Notes: generated by a model not told the origin, from the letters alone. A DNA stretch of 34,463 nt from Lentisphaerota bacterium (GCA_016873715.1 VGWF01000046.1:1-34463); one strand, 5' to 3'. Shown: positions 1 to 8,140, counted from the stretch's first letter. Numbers and translations are program-made.

Positions 1-45
1 GGGGGGCGTCGCGGGACAGGAAAAAGGGACCGCCCCGCCGGTCCG

Positions 46-171
46 GGGCGCATCTCCGGTTCCTTGACCTGATCCTGCGGGCGCCTCGGAATCCGCAGGC
101 TACGGGGATCCGGCGAACGGACAGCCCGTGCGAGCGTTGCCGTCATCCTTGCACCGGACCGGAGATGCGCC
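46..171 (+). mobile_element. MITE-like element copy A, full length (126 bp)
   Basis: The left terminus GGGCGCATCTCCGGT (46-60) is mirrored by ACCGGAGATGCGCC (158-171), a perfect 14-bp inverted repeat. The 9-mer GCCGGTCCG sits directly outside both ends (37-45 and 172-180), as expected for a target-site duplication. There is no open frame of interest inside. The interior matches copy C along its first ~52 and last ~50 bases, and matches copy D in reverse orientation. Such elements are normally moved in trans by a transposase elsewhere; none is in this window. Confidence 0.88.
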
Positions 172-274
172 GCCGGTCCGGCCCGCTAACGCAATCCTCA
201 TGCTTCCTTCACAGGACGGTGACCGCGGCGGACCACCGTCGGGCGAGCCGGATGCGCGCGGCGGGTGATTGCGG

Positions 275-304
275 CTGGCGGCTCGGCGCGGCGGACGGTA
301 GGAT
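275..304 (+). promoter_or_regulatory. Weak candidate promoter of phoBR
   Basis: TAGGAT (299-304) resembles a -10 box, with CTGGCG (275-280) 18 nt upstream as a poor -35. The same CGGTAGGAT string precedes the second two-component operon at 18968. The predicted start near 311 would leave a short leader carrying GGGAGGG before the start codon. Confidence 0.25.
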
Positions 305-338
305 GGCGCGGGCTCGGGCCGCGCGACGGGAGGGCGGC

Positions 339-1025
339 ATGTCGAAGGAACACATCCTGGTGATCGAGGACGAGGACGACATCCAGGAGCTCGTCCGCTA
401 CACGCTGTTGAAGGAGGGCTTCCGCGTCACGATCGCCGGCGACGGCGAGTCGGGCGTGGAGAGGGCCCGCGAGGGCGGGTTCGACCTCGTCCTGCTCGAC
501 CTCATGCTGCCGGGCATCGACGGCATGGAGGTCTGCCGCATCCTCCAGGGCGATCCCCGCACCTCGTCGCTGCCGGTCATCATGATCACGGCGCGGAGCG
601 AGGAGAGCGACGTCGTCACGGGCCTCCGGATGGGCGCCGAGGACTACGTCACCAAGCCGTTCAGCCCCAAGGTCCTCCTGGCGCGGATCCGCAACGTCTT
701 CCGCCGGCGCAGCCGCCATGCGGCCGCCGAGGAGCCGGTGAAGGTCGGCGATCTCCTCATTCATCCCGGGCGGCACGAGGTGACGCTGAAGGGCCGGCCG
801 CTGACGCTTACGCCGACGGAGTTCGGCATCCTGCACTTCCTCGCCTCGAAGCCCGGCTGGGTGTTCAGCCGCGAGCAGATCGTCGACGGCGTCAAGGGCA
901 CGGACTATCCCGTGACCGACCGCTCGGTGGACGTCCAGATGGTCAACCTGCGCCGGAAGCTCGGCCGCCACGCGGATCTGCTCGAGACCGTCCGGGGCGT
1001 GGGCTACCGCTGCAAGGAGACCTGA
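339..1025 (+). CDS. phoB: PhoB/OmpR-family response regulator
   Basis: This is a two-component response regulator of 228 aa, the usual length for PhoB. The N-terminal receiver domain (about 4-120) carries the acidic pocket E10/D11, phospho-acceptor Asp54 in LVLLDLMLP and Lys106 in YVTKPF. The C-terminal winged helix (about 130-226) has the OmpR/PhoB pattern LTPTEFGILHFL and the recognition segment around DRSVDVQMVNLRRKLG. The ATG at 339 is chosen because homology begins there and GGGAGGG lies just upstream. The stop overlaps the start of the sensor kinase by one base (TGATG). The partner kinase, a porin and phoU downstream suggest phosphate control, but no Pho box was recognised and no pst genes are present, so the signal is inferred. 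Confidence 0.93.
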   Translation: MSKEHILVIEDEDDIQELVRYTLLKEGFRVTIAGDGESGVERAREGGFDLVLLDLMLPGIDGMEVCRILQGDPRTSSLPVIMITARSEESDVVTGLRMGAEDYVTKPFSPKVLLARIRNVFRRRSRHAAAEEPVKVGDLLIHPGRHEVTLKGRPLTLTPTEFGILHFLASKPGWVFSREQIVDGVKGTDYPVTDRSVDVQMVNLRRKLGRHADLLETVRGVGYRCKET

Positions 1026-2824
1026 TGCGCCGCCGACGCCTGATCTGGCACGTCGTTCCGCACTTCCTGATCATCGCCGCCCTGTCGACGGCCGTGGCGG
1101 CGTGGTTCGCGGACCGGGCGATCCGCGGCTTTCACATCGATCGCGTGGCGGAGAATCTCGCGGTCCAGAACCGCTTCCTCCAGGACCTCCTGCCGGCCGA
1201 CCCCGCCGCGGCGGACGCCGGCCCCGCGCTGGCGGCCGCGATCGACGCCGGTCGCCGGGCCGCGCCGGGGACGCGGGTGACGGTGATCGCCCCGGACGGC
1301 CGTGTCCTGGCCGACTCCACGGCCGACCCCGCCCACATGCAGCCCCACCAGGGCCGCCCCGAGGTCGCGGCGGCGCTGCGCGGGAATCCGGGCCGCGACA
1401 TGCGGCTGAGCGACACGACCGGCCGGAGCACGCTCTATCTCGCCCTGCCCCTCCGCGCCGGGGACCGCGTCACCGCCGTGCTCCGGACCGCCGCCTCGAT
1501 CGAGGAGATGGAGCAGGTGCTCGCCGACCTCCAGCGCCGGATCGTGCTGCACGGAATCGCCGTCGTGGCGATCGCCATCGTCGTCGCCTTCCTCCTGTCC
1601 AGCCGGGTCCTGCGGCCCCTGGCCGAACTCGAGCGGGGCGCGGCGCGGTTCGCCGCCGGCGATCTCTCGCACCGCGTTCCGGTGCCCGACGCCCGCGAGA
1701 TCTCGGCCGTCGCGGAGGCGATGAACCGGATGGCGGAACAGTTGCGCGAGCGCATCGACGCCATCGAGACGCAGCGCGCCGAGGTCGAGACCCTCCTGGC
1801 GAGCCTGGGCGAGGGCGTGGTGGCGGTCGGCGCGGACGAGCGGGTGCTGTACGCGAACGGGCAGGCGGCGGATCTGCTGAACACCGGCGCGGCGGAGGCC
1901 CGCGGTCACGACCTGAGGGAGGCGATCCGTCACCCCGAACTCCAGGAGGCCGTCCTGAAGGCGATGCGCTCCGGCGAGCCCGTCGAGGCCGGCGTGGTGA
2001 TCCGCGGCGACCGGGAGATCTACCTGCAGGGCCGGGCGGTCCCCCTGCGCGACGCGGGGGGCCAGCCCCGCGGCGCGGTGGTCGTGCTCAACGACCTGAC
2101 GCGGATCCACCGGCTGATGGTGATGCGTCGCGACTTCGTGGCGAACGTGTCGCACGAGCTGAAGACCCCGCTCACGTCGATCGGCGGCTTCGTGGAGACG
2201 CTGCTGGACCCCGATCCGCCGCCGGCCGACGAACAGCGGCGGTTCCTCGGCATCGTCCTCCGGCAGGTCCACCGCCTGCAGTCGCTCGTCGACGACCTGC
2301 TGGGGCTCGCCCGCATCGAACAGCAGGCGGAACAGGGCACGATCGAGACGGCCCCGGCCGCGGCGCGGGAGCTCATCGACGAGGCCGTCGAGACGTGCCG
2401 GCAACTGGCGACGGACCGCGGCGTCGGCATCGACGTGGAGGCGCCGGAGGAGCTGACCGCGCGCGTCGACGCCGGCCGCATCGGCCGCGCCATCGTCAAC
2501 CTTCTCGACAACGCCATCAAGCACAGCCCCGAGGGCGCCCGGGTCGTCGTCGCCTCCCGCGATGCCGGCCCCGACCTCGAGTTCTCCGTCACCGACCGCG
2601 GCTGCGGCATCGAACCCCGGCACCTGCCCCGCCTCTTCGAGCGCTTCTACCGGGTCGACAAGGCGCGCAGCCGGCGCGAGGGCGGCACCGGGCTCGGCCT
2701 GGCCATCGTGAAGCACATCGTCCACGCGCACGGCGGACAGGTCGCCGTCGAGAGCCGCCCCGGCGAAGGCAGCCGCTTCTCGTTCCGCATCCCCAAGGCC
2801 GGCCCGCCGGTGGGGCAGGCCTGA
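1025..2824 (+). CDS. phoR: PhoR-type membrane sensor histidine kinase
   Basis: The 599-aa protein is an inner-membrane sensor kinase expected to phosphorylate the regulator encoded just upstream. In order it shows a first membrane helix (about 9-27), an extracytoplasmic segment to about 175, a second helix (about 178-195), a HAMP linker (about 196-247), a PAS domain (about 250-360), a HisKA dimerisation domain with the phospho-accepting His377 in VSHELKTPLTS, and a HATPase domain with the N box NLLDNAIKHS, G1 box DRGCGI and G2 box GGTGLGLAIVKHI. HAMP plus PAS plus this H-box is the PhoR arrangement. The periplasmic part is larger than in E. coli PhoR, as is common outside Enterobacteria. Translation is coupled to the regulator through a one-base overlap. 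The phosphate role rests on context (porin, phoU downstream). Confidence 0.9.
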   Translation: MRRRRLIWHVVPHFLIIAALSTAVAAWFADRAIRGFHIDRVAENLAVQNRFLQDLLPADPAAADAGPALAAAIDAGRRAAPGTRVTVIAPDGRVLADSTADPAHMQPHQGRPEVAAALRGNPGRDMRLSDTTGRSTLYLALPLRAGDRVTAVLRTAASIEEMEQVLADLQRRIVLHGIAVVAIAIVVAFLLSSRVLRPLAELERGAARFAAGDLSHRVPVPDAREISAVAEAMNRMAEQLRERIDAIETQRAEVETLLASLGEGVVAVGADERVLYANGQAADLLNTGAAEARGHDLREAIRHPELQEAVLKAMRSGEPVEAGVVIRGDREIYLQGRAVPLRDAGGQPRGAVVVLNDLTRIHRLMVMRRDFVANVSHELKTPLTSIGGFVETLLDPDPPPADEQRRFLGIVLRQVHRLQSLVDDLLGLARIEQQAEQGTIETAPAAARELIDEAVETCRQLATDRGVGIDVEAPEELTARVDAGRIGRAIVNLLDNAIKHSPEGARVVVASRDAGPDLEFSVTDRGCGIEPRHLPRLFERFYRVDKARSRREGGTGLGLAIVKHIVHAHGGQVAVESRPGEGSRFSFRIPKAGPPVGQA

Positions 2825-2997
2825 TCCGGCGCCCCCCGCGGATGGGGTCCATTACCGAATCCAAATAATCCTCTCACACGCCCCTATCCGGGGTCTTGCA
2901 CGCTGGCCTCCAACAACGGCCCTCGGGAGGCCGGGATGCGGCGGGGCCGCCGCGTCCAAGGATGCTGGAGAGCTCCACGCAACGGAGGACGGAACGA

Positions 2998-4116
2998 ATG
3001 AAGATCAATGCCGCGACGATGACCGCGATCGCCGTGCTGGCCTCGGGCGCACCCCTGGCCCGCGCCGCATGGTTCGACACCACGGAGGTGAAGGGCGACC
3101 TTCGCTACCGGTTCGAATACATCGATGAGGAAGGCCGCGACGACCGCTACCGCGACCGCATCCGCGCCCGCCTCGGCGTGTCGTCCAAGGTCAACGACGA
3201 GGTCAAGCTGACCCTGCAGCTGAGCACCGCGGAGTCCAACGGGGACGGCGAGGGCGATCCGATCTCCGGCAACCAGTCGCTGAAGAACTTCGGCACCCGC
3301 AAGGGGATCTACCTCGACCTGGCCTGCTTCGACTGGAGGCCGGCCGCGCTGCCCGGCCTGAGCCTCTCCGCCGGCAAGACGAAGAACCCCTTCATCTGCG
3401 TCGGCGACTACCTCTGGGACAGCGACTACAACCCCGAGGGAATCGGCCTCAACTACGCCCTCGGCGGCGACGTCCAGTTCGTGGCCAACGGCGGCTACCA
3501 CTGGATCCAGGAGCGGAGCGCCGATGACGACTCCATGATGTACGGCGGCCAGCTCGCCCTGAACGTCAAGGCCGGCGACATGAGCACCGTCACCTTCGGC
3601 GGATCCTACTACGGCTTCACCGAGGTCGAGGGCCGGCAGGTCTTCGACTGGCAGGGCGAGGAGCGGTCCTACGGCAACTCCACCGTCAACCTGATCGACG
3701 GCACGACGACCAACAAGGCCTATGCCAACGGATTCGGCACCGCCGAGGGCTTCGTCCAGGTCGCCTTCGACGTCGCCATCCCGATCACGGTTTTCGGTTC
3801 CTACGCCGTCAACGGCGAGGCGGACGCCGACGACACCGGCTTCATGGCCGGGATCAAGCTGGGGAGCGCCAAGGAACCCGGCACCTTCGAGTTCGGCTAC
3901 GACTACCGCCGGCTCGAGGCGAACGTGTTCCCCGGCGCCTTCACCGACTCCGACTCCTTCGGCGGCGGCACCGATGCGCAGGGCCACCGGTTCAAGGCGG
4001 CCTACCAGATCCACAAGAACTTCCAGTCGGCGGTGTCGTTCTTCCTCAACGAGAAGAAGATCTCGAACCCGCACGACTACAACCGGCTCCAGGTCGACCT
4101 GATCGCGAAATTCTGA
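2998..4116 (+). CDS. Outer-membrane porin-like protein
   Basis: The 372-aa exported protein starts at ATG 2998, after GGAGGACGGAACGA; the open frame upstream is spacer. Residues 1-23 form a signal peptide with a likely cut after ARA. The mature part begins near EVKGDLRYRFEYIDE, typical of the first strand of putative porins. It continues in alternating aromatic/polar strands rich in Gly, Tyr and Asp and ends in Phe (LIAKF), the usual beta-barrel C-terminus recognised by the Bam machinery. The length fits a 14- to 16-strand barrel. It lies between phoR and phoU, so a phosphate- or anion-uptake role is plausible, but no selectivity residue can be read. No convincing Pho box was seen in the 173-nt leader region. 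Confidence 0.8.
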   Translation: MKINAATMTAIAVLASGAPLARAAWFDTTEVKGDLRYRFEYIDEEGRDDRYRDRIRARLGVSSKVNDEVKLTLQLSTAESNGDGEGDPISGNQSLKNFGTRKGIYLDLACFDWRPAALPGLSLSAGKTKNPFICVGDYLWDSDYNPEGIGLNYALGGDVQFVANGGYHWIQERSADDDSMMYGGQLALNVKAGDMSTVTFGGSYYGFTEVEGRQVFDWQGEERSYGNSTVNLIDGTTTNKAYANGFGTAEGFVQVAFDVAIPITVFGSYAVNGEADADDTGFMAGIKLGSAKEPGTFEFGYDYRRLEANVFPGAFTDSDSFGGGTDAQGHRFKAAYQIHKNFQSAVSFFLNEKKISNPHDYNRLQVDLIAKF

Positions 4117-4121
4117 GTCCC

Positions 4122-4165
4122 GTGCGCCGCGCGGGCCGGCGGTCCGGCCGGTCCGCGCGGCGCAC
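4122..4165 (+). terminator. Strong GC hairpin after the porin gene
   Basis: GTGCGCCGCGCGG (4122-4134) pairs perfectly with CCGCGCGGCGCAC (4153-4165) around an 18-nt loop that can itself fold (GGCCGG with CCGGCC). It begins six bases after the porin stop. There is no U-tract, so it may protect the porin mRNA 3' end or act as a processing or pause site instead of a classic intrinsic terminator. Confidence 0.5.
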
Positions 4166-4168
4166 GCC

Positions 4169-4197
4169 TTGACAGGGCCGCAACCCTGTCGTTTGCT
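4169..4197 (+). promoter_or_regulatory. Candidate phoU promoter with overlapping palindrome
   Basis: A perfect -35 box TTGACA (4169-4174) is followed after 17 nt by TTTGCT (4192-4197), a weak -10. A 7-bp inverted repeat, GACAGGG (4171-4177) and CCCTGTC (4184-4190), occupies the spacer, so it could be an operator or a second hairpin behind the porin. The Shine-Dalgarno GGAGG follows at 4211-4215. Confidence 0.4.
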
Positions 4198-4219
4198 GGA
4201 TCCACCAACCGGAGGCACC

Positions 4220-4894
4220 ATGTCCGTCCATCTGGACCGGGAGATCGCGCGGCTCAAGAAGGTCATCCTCGAGATGTGCGCGCGGACGGAGCAGGCCGTC
4301 CAGGACGCCGCCGCGGCGCTGGCGGACCGGAACGACGGGCTCGCCCGCCGGGTCATCGAGGCCGACGACCGGATCGACCGGTTCGAGATCAGCGTCGAGG
4401 AGGACTGCCTCAAGGTGCTGGCCCTGCACCAGCCCGTCGCGTCGGACCTGCGCTTCCTCGTCGCCGTGATGCGGCTCAACCGCGACCTCGAGCGGATCGG
4501 CGACCTCGCCGTGAAGATCGCCGAGCGGGCCCTCGCGCTGAACCGCCAGCTGCCCGTCGAGGAGGCCGTCGACTTCGCCCCCCTCGCCCGCATGACCCAG
4601 TCCATGCTCCACCGCAGCATCGACGCGCTGATCAACCTCGACGGAGCCCTGGCCCGGGAGGTGATCGAGTCCGACGACGAGGTCGACGCCGGGAACCGGG
4701 CCATCGTCGCCCGCGTGAAGGACATGATCCGGACCGACCCCACCGAGCTCGACTCGCTCCTCCACCTGATCTCGATCGCGCGGCACTACGAGCGCATCGC
4801 CGACCACGCGGTCAACATCGCCGAGGACGTGATCTACCTGCTCGACGGGCGCATTATCCGGCACCCCTCCCTCGGCGCGCCCGCGGCGACATGA
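4220..4894 (+). CDS. phoU: Phosphate signalling regulator PhoU
   Basis: PhoU links the Pst phosphate transporter to the PhoR sensor and damps Pho signalling when phosphate is plentiful. The 224-aa product has the normal length and the two tandem three-helix bundles: the first carries LVAVMRLNRDLERIGDLAVKIAERA, written here as positions 84-108, and the second HLISIARHYERIADHAVNIAEDV near 183-205. Both contain the E-R-I-(G/A)-D metal-binding signature. ATG 4220 is selected over the in-frame TTG at 4169, which lies in the promoter region, because GGAGG sits five bases upstream. The stop codon lies within the 9-bp target duplication of MITE copy B. The phoB-phoR-porin-phoU order supports a phosphate cluster, although pstSCAB is not in the window. 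Confidence 0.95.
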   Translation: MSVHLDREIARLKKVILEMCARTEQAVQDAAAALADRNDGLARRVIEADDRIDRFEISVEEDCLKVLALHQPVASDLRFLVAVMRLNRDLERIGDLAVKIAERALALNRQLPVEEAVDFAPLARMTQSMLHRSIDALINLDGALAREVIESDDEVDAGNRAIVARVKDMIRTDPTELDSLLHLISIARHYERIADHAVNIAEDVIYLLDGRIIRHPSLGAPAAT

Positions 4895-4897
4895 TTC

Positions 4898-4971
4898 GGG
4901 CGCATCTCCGGTTCATTGACCGGATCGTGCGGGCGCCTTCGTCATCGCTGAGCAGGACCGGCGATGCGCCC
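4898..4971 (+). mobile_element. MITE-like element copy B, internally deleted (74 bp)
   Basis: GGGCGCATCTCCGGT (4898-4912) and ACCGGCGATGCGCCC (4957-4971) form a 15-bp inverted repeat with one mismatch. The 9-mer ACATGATTC lies directly against both ends (4889-4897 and 4972-4980), an exact target duplication. The interior matches the first ~41 and last ~33 bases of copy A, so the middle has been lost. The left duplication contains the phoU stop codon. Confidence 0.92.
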
Positions 4972-5035
4972 ACATGATTCCGATCGCGCCGACGGGGTTG
5001 CACTCGCACCCGCCCGGTGGCATCGTGTCCGGCTT

Positions 5036-6025
5036 ATGCGCTCCCCGGCCATGGTCCTCGGAATCCTCGGCTCGATCCTTGTCCTGGAGGCCGGGGCCGG
5101 CCCCGGTCACGAGCCCCTCCCGCCCGCCTTCCCGCCCGCGGAAACCGCGTCGGTCACGGGGGCGTTCCGCGTCGCCACGTACAACATCGAGAACTTCGCC
5201 GACGGCGTGGACGACCGTGACCGCCCGCCGCCCCAGGCCCTCGCGCAGGCGAAGGACGCGGCTGCGATCGTCGACCGGCTCGCCCCGGATGTGATCGTGC
5301 TGCAGGAGATCGAGAACGCGGCGGCGCTCGCGCTCCTGAACGGCGCCCTCGCGCGCCCCTACCCCGTCGGGTTCATCACGGACTTCCGCCCGCCCTCGGG
5401 GCGCGTCGGTCCGCACAACGTGGCGGTGCTCTCGCGCGTGCCGCTGCGCGACGTCGTCGAGCGGGATTTCGGCGCCATGGAGGGCGACGTGGTCCCGACG
5501 CGGGGCTTCCTCCGGTTCGGCATCGACCTGCCCGGCGGCCGGCGGCTCCTCGTGATGGCGACGCACCTGAAATCCAACTACGGCCAGTCCTCCCGCAACC
5601 AGGCCCAGCGCCGGATCGCGATCGAGGCCATGCGGGCCGACGCGGATGCCGCGCTGGCGGGCCCGGGCGGACCGGACCTGGAGATCCTCGTCGCGGGCGA
5701 CATGAACACCGACCCGGACAGCCCGGAGTTCGCGAAGGACCCCACCCTCGACGCCTTCCGCGACTGGGTGGATCTGTGGCGGGGACGCCCCCTCGGCGAA
5801 CGCGGGACGTGCCCCACCCGGCTCGGGGATCCCTCGCGCGAGTTTCCGCCCGCCGCGTTCGACCGGATCCTGGTCTCGCCGGCCCTGACCAACCGGCCGT
5901 GGACCGTCACGGCGCCGCGACGCCTGGCCGAGGGGGTGAACACGAAGGACATCTTCGCGATCCCGGGCACGGGACGGGGCCACGTGTCGGACCACTACCC
6001 GGTCGCGGTCGAGATCGTCCCCTGA
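5036..6025 (+). CDS. Secreted endonuclease/exonuclease/phosphatase family protein
   Basis: The 329-aa protein belongs to the metal-dependent EEP fold (DNase I, exonuclease III, inositol-phosphatase relatives). An N-terminal hydrophobic stretch (about 6-20) looks like a signal peptide. The family motifs are all present in order: RVATYNIENF, the metal-binding Glu in VIVLQEIEN, NVAVLSRVPL, the catalytic His in MATHLKSNYG, Asp and Asn in LVAGDMNTD, DRILVS, and the final SDHYPV. It is therefore probably active on a phosphodiester or phosphomonoester outside the cytoplasm. Placement beside a phosphate cluster is suggestive of phosphate scavenging, but it is separated from phoU by a mobile element. 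ATG 5036 was chosen for the signal peptide; 5051 is an alternative start. It converges on the pfkB kinase with a 14-bp gap. Confidence 0.83.
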   Translation: MRSPAMVLGILGSILVLEAGAGPGHEPLPPAFPPAETASVTGAFRVATYNIENFADGVDDRDRPPPQALAQAKDAAAIVDRLAPDVIVLQEIENAAALALLNGALARPYPVGFITDFRPPSGRVGPHNVAVLSRVPLRDVVERDFGAMEGDVVPTRGFLRFGIDLPGGRRLLVMATHLKSNYGQSSRNQAQRRIAIEAMRADADAALAGPGGPDLEILVAGDMNTDPDSPEFAKDPTLDAFRDWVDLWRGRPLGERGTCPTRLGDPSREFPPAAFDRILVSPALTNRPWTVTAPRRLAEGVNTKDIFAIPGTGRGHVSDHYPVAVEIVP

Positions 6026-6039
6026 CGGGCCGGCCGGGC

Positions 6040-6957
6040 TCAGCGGATGCGGCACATCCGGCGGAAGAGCGACGCGCGCTCCTCGATCGCCGCCGGGGAC
6101 AGCGCCCCGAGCCTCTCCAGGCTGAAGGCCTCGACGTTGAACGACGCCACGACGCTCCCGTAGAGCATCGCCCGGGCGATCGCATCGGTCGACACGCGGC
6201 CGCCGGCCGCGAGCCGGCCCATCAGGCCGCCCGCGAAGGAGTCGCCCGCGCCCGTGGGATCGACGACGTCCTCGAGCGGGTACGCCGGCATCAGCAGGAT
6301 GCCGTCCTCCGAGAACAGCACGCTGCCGTGCTCGCCGCGCTTGACGAGGATGTACCGCGGCCCCATGTCGCGCAGGATCCGCGCGGCCCGGATGAGGTTC
6401 CGCTGGCCGGTGAAGTGGTGCGCCTCGGATTCGTTGACGGTCAGCAGGTCGACCTGCGCGACGAGCGTCCGGAGGTCGGCGTTCGCGATCCGGATCCAGA
6501 GGTCCATCGTGTCGGCCATCACGAAGTCCGGCCGCCGTTCCATCTGCCCGAGCACGTGCAGCTGCAGGGCCGGGGCGATGTTCGCCAGGAACACGAACGG
6601 GGCGCGGCGGTACGACGGGGGCAGGCGCGGCTGGAAACTCCGGAAGACGTTCAATTCCGTCTTCAGCGTCTTCCGGTTGTTCATGTTCTTCGCGTAGACG
6701 CCGGACCAGCGGAAGGTCGCGCCCTCCGCGGTCTGGAGGCCGCGCATGTCGATGCCGAGCTTGCGGAACAGCGACCGGCCCTCCCGCGGGAAATCCGTCC
6801 CGACGACGCCGACCATGCCGGTCTTCACGAAGCCGGCGGCGGCGGCGCAGGCGTAGGACACGGACCCGCCGAGCACGTCGGTGCGGCTGTCGCGCGGCGT
6901 GCGGACGGTGTCGAGTCCGATGGAACCAACGACGATGAGGCGGGGGTCTTGGCGCAT
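6040..6957 (-). CDS. PfkB-family (ribokinase-like) sugar kinase
   Basis: The 305-aa protein is a full-length PfkB carbohydrate kinase. The N-terminal LIVVGSIGLDTV and the GGSVSYACAAAAG stretch form the sugar-binding face; DPTGAGDSFAGGL is PfkB signature 2, with catalytic base Asp239. LTVNESEAHHFTG corresponds to the conserved N-x-x-E region that positions magnesium. It is the last gene of the aroQ-to-gmhA operon and follows gmhA by 32 nt. From that position the natural guess is a heptose-7-phosphate kinase (HldA-like step after GmhA), but the N-terminus is not clearly HldE-like and related proteins phosphorylate ribose, adenosine or fructose. The specificity is inference. Confidence 0.85.
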   Translation of the reverse strand: MRQDPRLIVVGSIGLDTVRTPRDSRTDVLGGSVSYACAAAAGFVKTGMVGVVGTDFPREGRSLFRKLGIDMRGLQTAEGATFRWSGVYAKNMNNRKTLKTELNVFRSFQPRLPPSYRRAPFVFLANIAPALQLHVLGQMERRPDFVMADTMDLWIRIANADLRTLVAQVDLLTVNESEAHHFTGQRNLIRAARILRDMGPRYILVKRGEHGSVLFSEDGILLMPAYPLEDVVDPTGAGDSFAGGLMGRLAAGGRVSTDAIARAMLYGSVVASFNVEAFSLERLGALSPAAIEERASLFRRMCRIR

Positions 6958-6989
6958 GGGCGGCTCCGTGAATCGGTCCGGCGGACGGG

Positions 6990-7553
6990 CTATCCGAGGA
7001 TTTCCTCGATGCGCTCGCACAGGATGTGCATCAGGAGGTGGTGGCCCTCCTGTACGCGCGGCGTGTGCGAACTGGCGGCGACGGTCAGGCAGCGGTCGGC
7101 CAGCTCCGGCATCCGGCCGCCGGCCCCGCCCGTCAGCGCCAGCGTCCATACCCCCGCCGTGCGCGCCGCCTCGAGCGCGAGACAGACGTTGCGGGAGGTC
7201 CCGCTGGTGCTGAACGCGACGAGGGCGTCGCCGGGGCGCCCGAGGGCGAGCACCTGCTTGGCGAAGGCCTCGTCGAAGCCGAAATCGTTGCCCACGGAGG
7301 TCAGGATGGAGGTGTCGGTCGTCAGTGAAACCGCCGCGTAGGGCCGGCGGTTGACCAGGAACCGGTTGACCAGTTCGGCGGCCATGTGCTGCGCGTCGGC
7401 CGCGCTGCCGCCGTTGCCGCAGAGGAGGATCTTGCCCCCGTCGCGCACGCGGCGCGCGAGTTCGGCGGCGCATTCCTCCGCGGGCTGCCGCAGGGCGGTC
7501 AGAACCTCGTGCGTGACGGCCAGGGATTCCTCGGCGATGCGGTCCCAGTTCAT
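6990..7553 (-). CDS. gmhA: Sedoheptulose-7-phosphate isomerase (SIS domain)
   Basis: GmhA converts sedoheptulose 7-phosphate to glycero-manno-heptose 7-phosphate, the first step of ADP-heptose synthesis for LPS core or S-layer glycans. The 187-aa length is typical. The phosphosugar-binding segment CGNGGSAADAQHMAAELVNRF is here at positions about 44-64, followed by the SIS loop FSTSGTS and the C-terminal active-site block with Q-E-x-H-H and a final His-x-x-Cys-Glu (RVQEGHHLLMHILCE). The start ATG overlaps the stop of the upstream amaP-like gene by four bases (ATGA), indicating translational coupling. A sugar kinase follows, consistent with heptose-phosphate metabolism and an LPS-bearing outer membrane. 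Confidence 0.9.
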   Translation of the reverse strand: MNWDRIAEESLAVTHEVLTALRQPAEECAAELARRVRDGGKILLCGNGGSAADAQHMAAELVNRFLVNRRPYAAVSLTTDTSILTSVGNDFGFDEAFAKQVLALGRPGDALVAFSTSGTSRNVCLALEAARTAGVWTLALTGGAGGRMPELADRCLTVAASSHTPRVQEGHHLLMHILCERIEEILG

Positions 7554-8140
7554 GCCGGCGGCTGGGCCTCTTCGAAGGACGGGCCGTCCCCGGGCTGCGG
7601 GGCGCGAACCACCGGCTCGCGCGTCGGCGGGGTGCCGACGAACTCGCGGACGGTGACATCGATCGTTTCGATCTCGGCGATGCCCAGGTCCGCCTGGATG
7701 CAGTTCTTCGCCCGTTCCTGGAGGCCGCGGCTGATCTCGGCCACGGGCCGGCCCACCTGCACGCGGCAGTGCAGGTCGATCGCGAGGCGTCCGGACCGGA
7801 CCGAGACCACGGACCGGAGAGACTCGACGCCGGCGAACTCCGAGGCGAGCCGGCCGAGGTAGTCGCGGATCGCGTCCAACCGGACCCGGACCTCCCCGTC
7901 GGGATTGCGGAACGCCAGGTGCCGTTCCGCCGTCGTCCGCGTGACCAGGCTCAGCGGCCAGAGCGCCGCGAGCCCGACCAGCAGGACGCCGGCCGGCAGC
8001 GCGAACTCGCCCCGGGTCCCGATCCATGCCCCGAGGCCCCACGCATCCGAACCGTGCCAGGCCGAGTGGGTCACGCAGAGGCCGGCCGCGAGGACCACGG
8101 CCCACACCGCGACGCCGAGGGCCACGCGAACCGCCTTCAT
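7550..8140 (-). CDS. AmaP-like membrane anchor with Asp23-type domain
   Basis: The 196-aa protein begins with two hydrophobic segments (about 7-25 and 45-66, the second around LLVGLAALWPLSLV). A cytoplasmic domain follows that resembles AmaP, the alkaline-shock membrane anchor of Firmicutes, and more loosely Asp23. It ends in an acidic/proline tail. AmaP proteins tether Asp23 to the membrane and the pair is thought to respond to cell-envelope stress. Here the gene starts inside the stop of the asp23 gene (ATGA overlap) and its own stop overlaps gmhA in the same way. ATG 8140 is preferred because it starts the first membrane helix. The family match is by topology and neighbourhood, so the name is moderately sure. 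Confidence 0.72.
   Translation of the reverse strand: MKAVRVALGVAVWAVVLAAGLCVTHSAWHGSDAWGLGAWIGTRGEFALPAGVLLVGLAALWPLSLVTRTTAERHLAFRNPDGEVRVRLDAIRDYLGRLASEFAGVESLRSVVSVRSGRLAIDLHCRVQVGRPVAEISRGLQERAKNCIQADLGIAEIETIDVTVREFVGTPPTREPVVRAPQPGDGPSFEEAQPPA

Larger units (their letters stand above)
1..338. other. Intergenic region upstream of phoB, no gene
   Basis: No coding sequence is supported here. Bases 46-171 are a MITE-like element with its 9-bp flanking repeats (own entry). The rest is GC-rich spacer before the response regulator. Bases 1-36 may be the tail of a neighbouring intergenic region; I see no gene end in them. An open frame does run from 165 into the response regulator, but its first 58 codons are translated mobile-element and spacer DNA. 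Confidence 0.7.

Noticed and set aside
165-338. N-terminal extension of the PhoB-like regulator
   Set aside because: It reads through the mobile-element end and spacer; receiver homology and a Shine-Dalgarno both point to ATG 339.
1004-2731. 575-codon minus-strand frame opposite phoR
   Set aside because: Shadow of the phoR gene, with repetitive Arg/Asp/Val composition and no recognisable domain.
2825-2997. Pho box upstream of the porin
   Set aside because: I looked for CTGTCAT-type direct repeats spaced by 11 nt and found none convincing; the local A/T-rich patch near 2860 has no clear -10/-35 pair.
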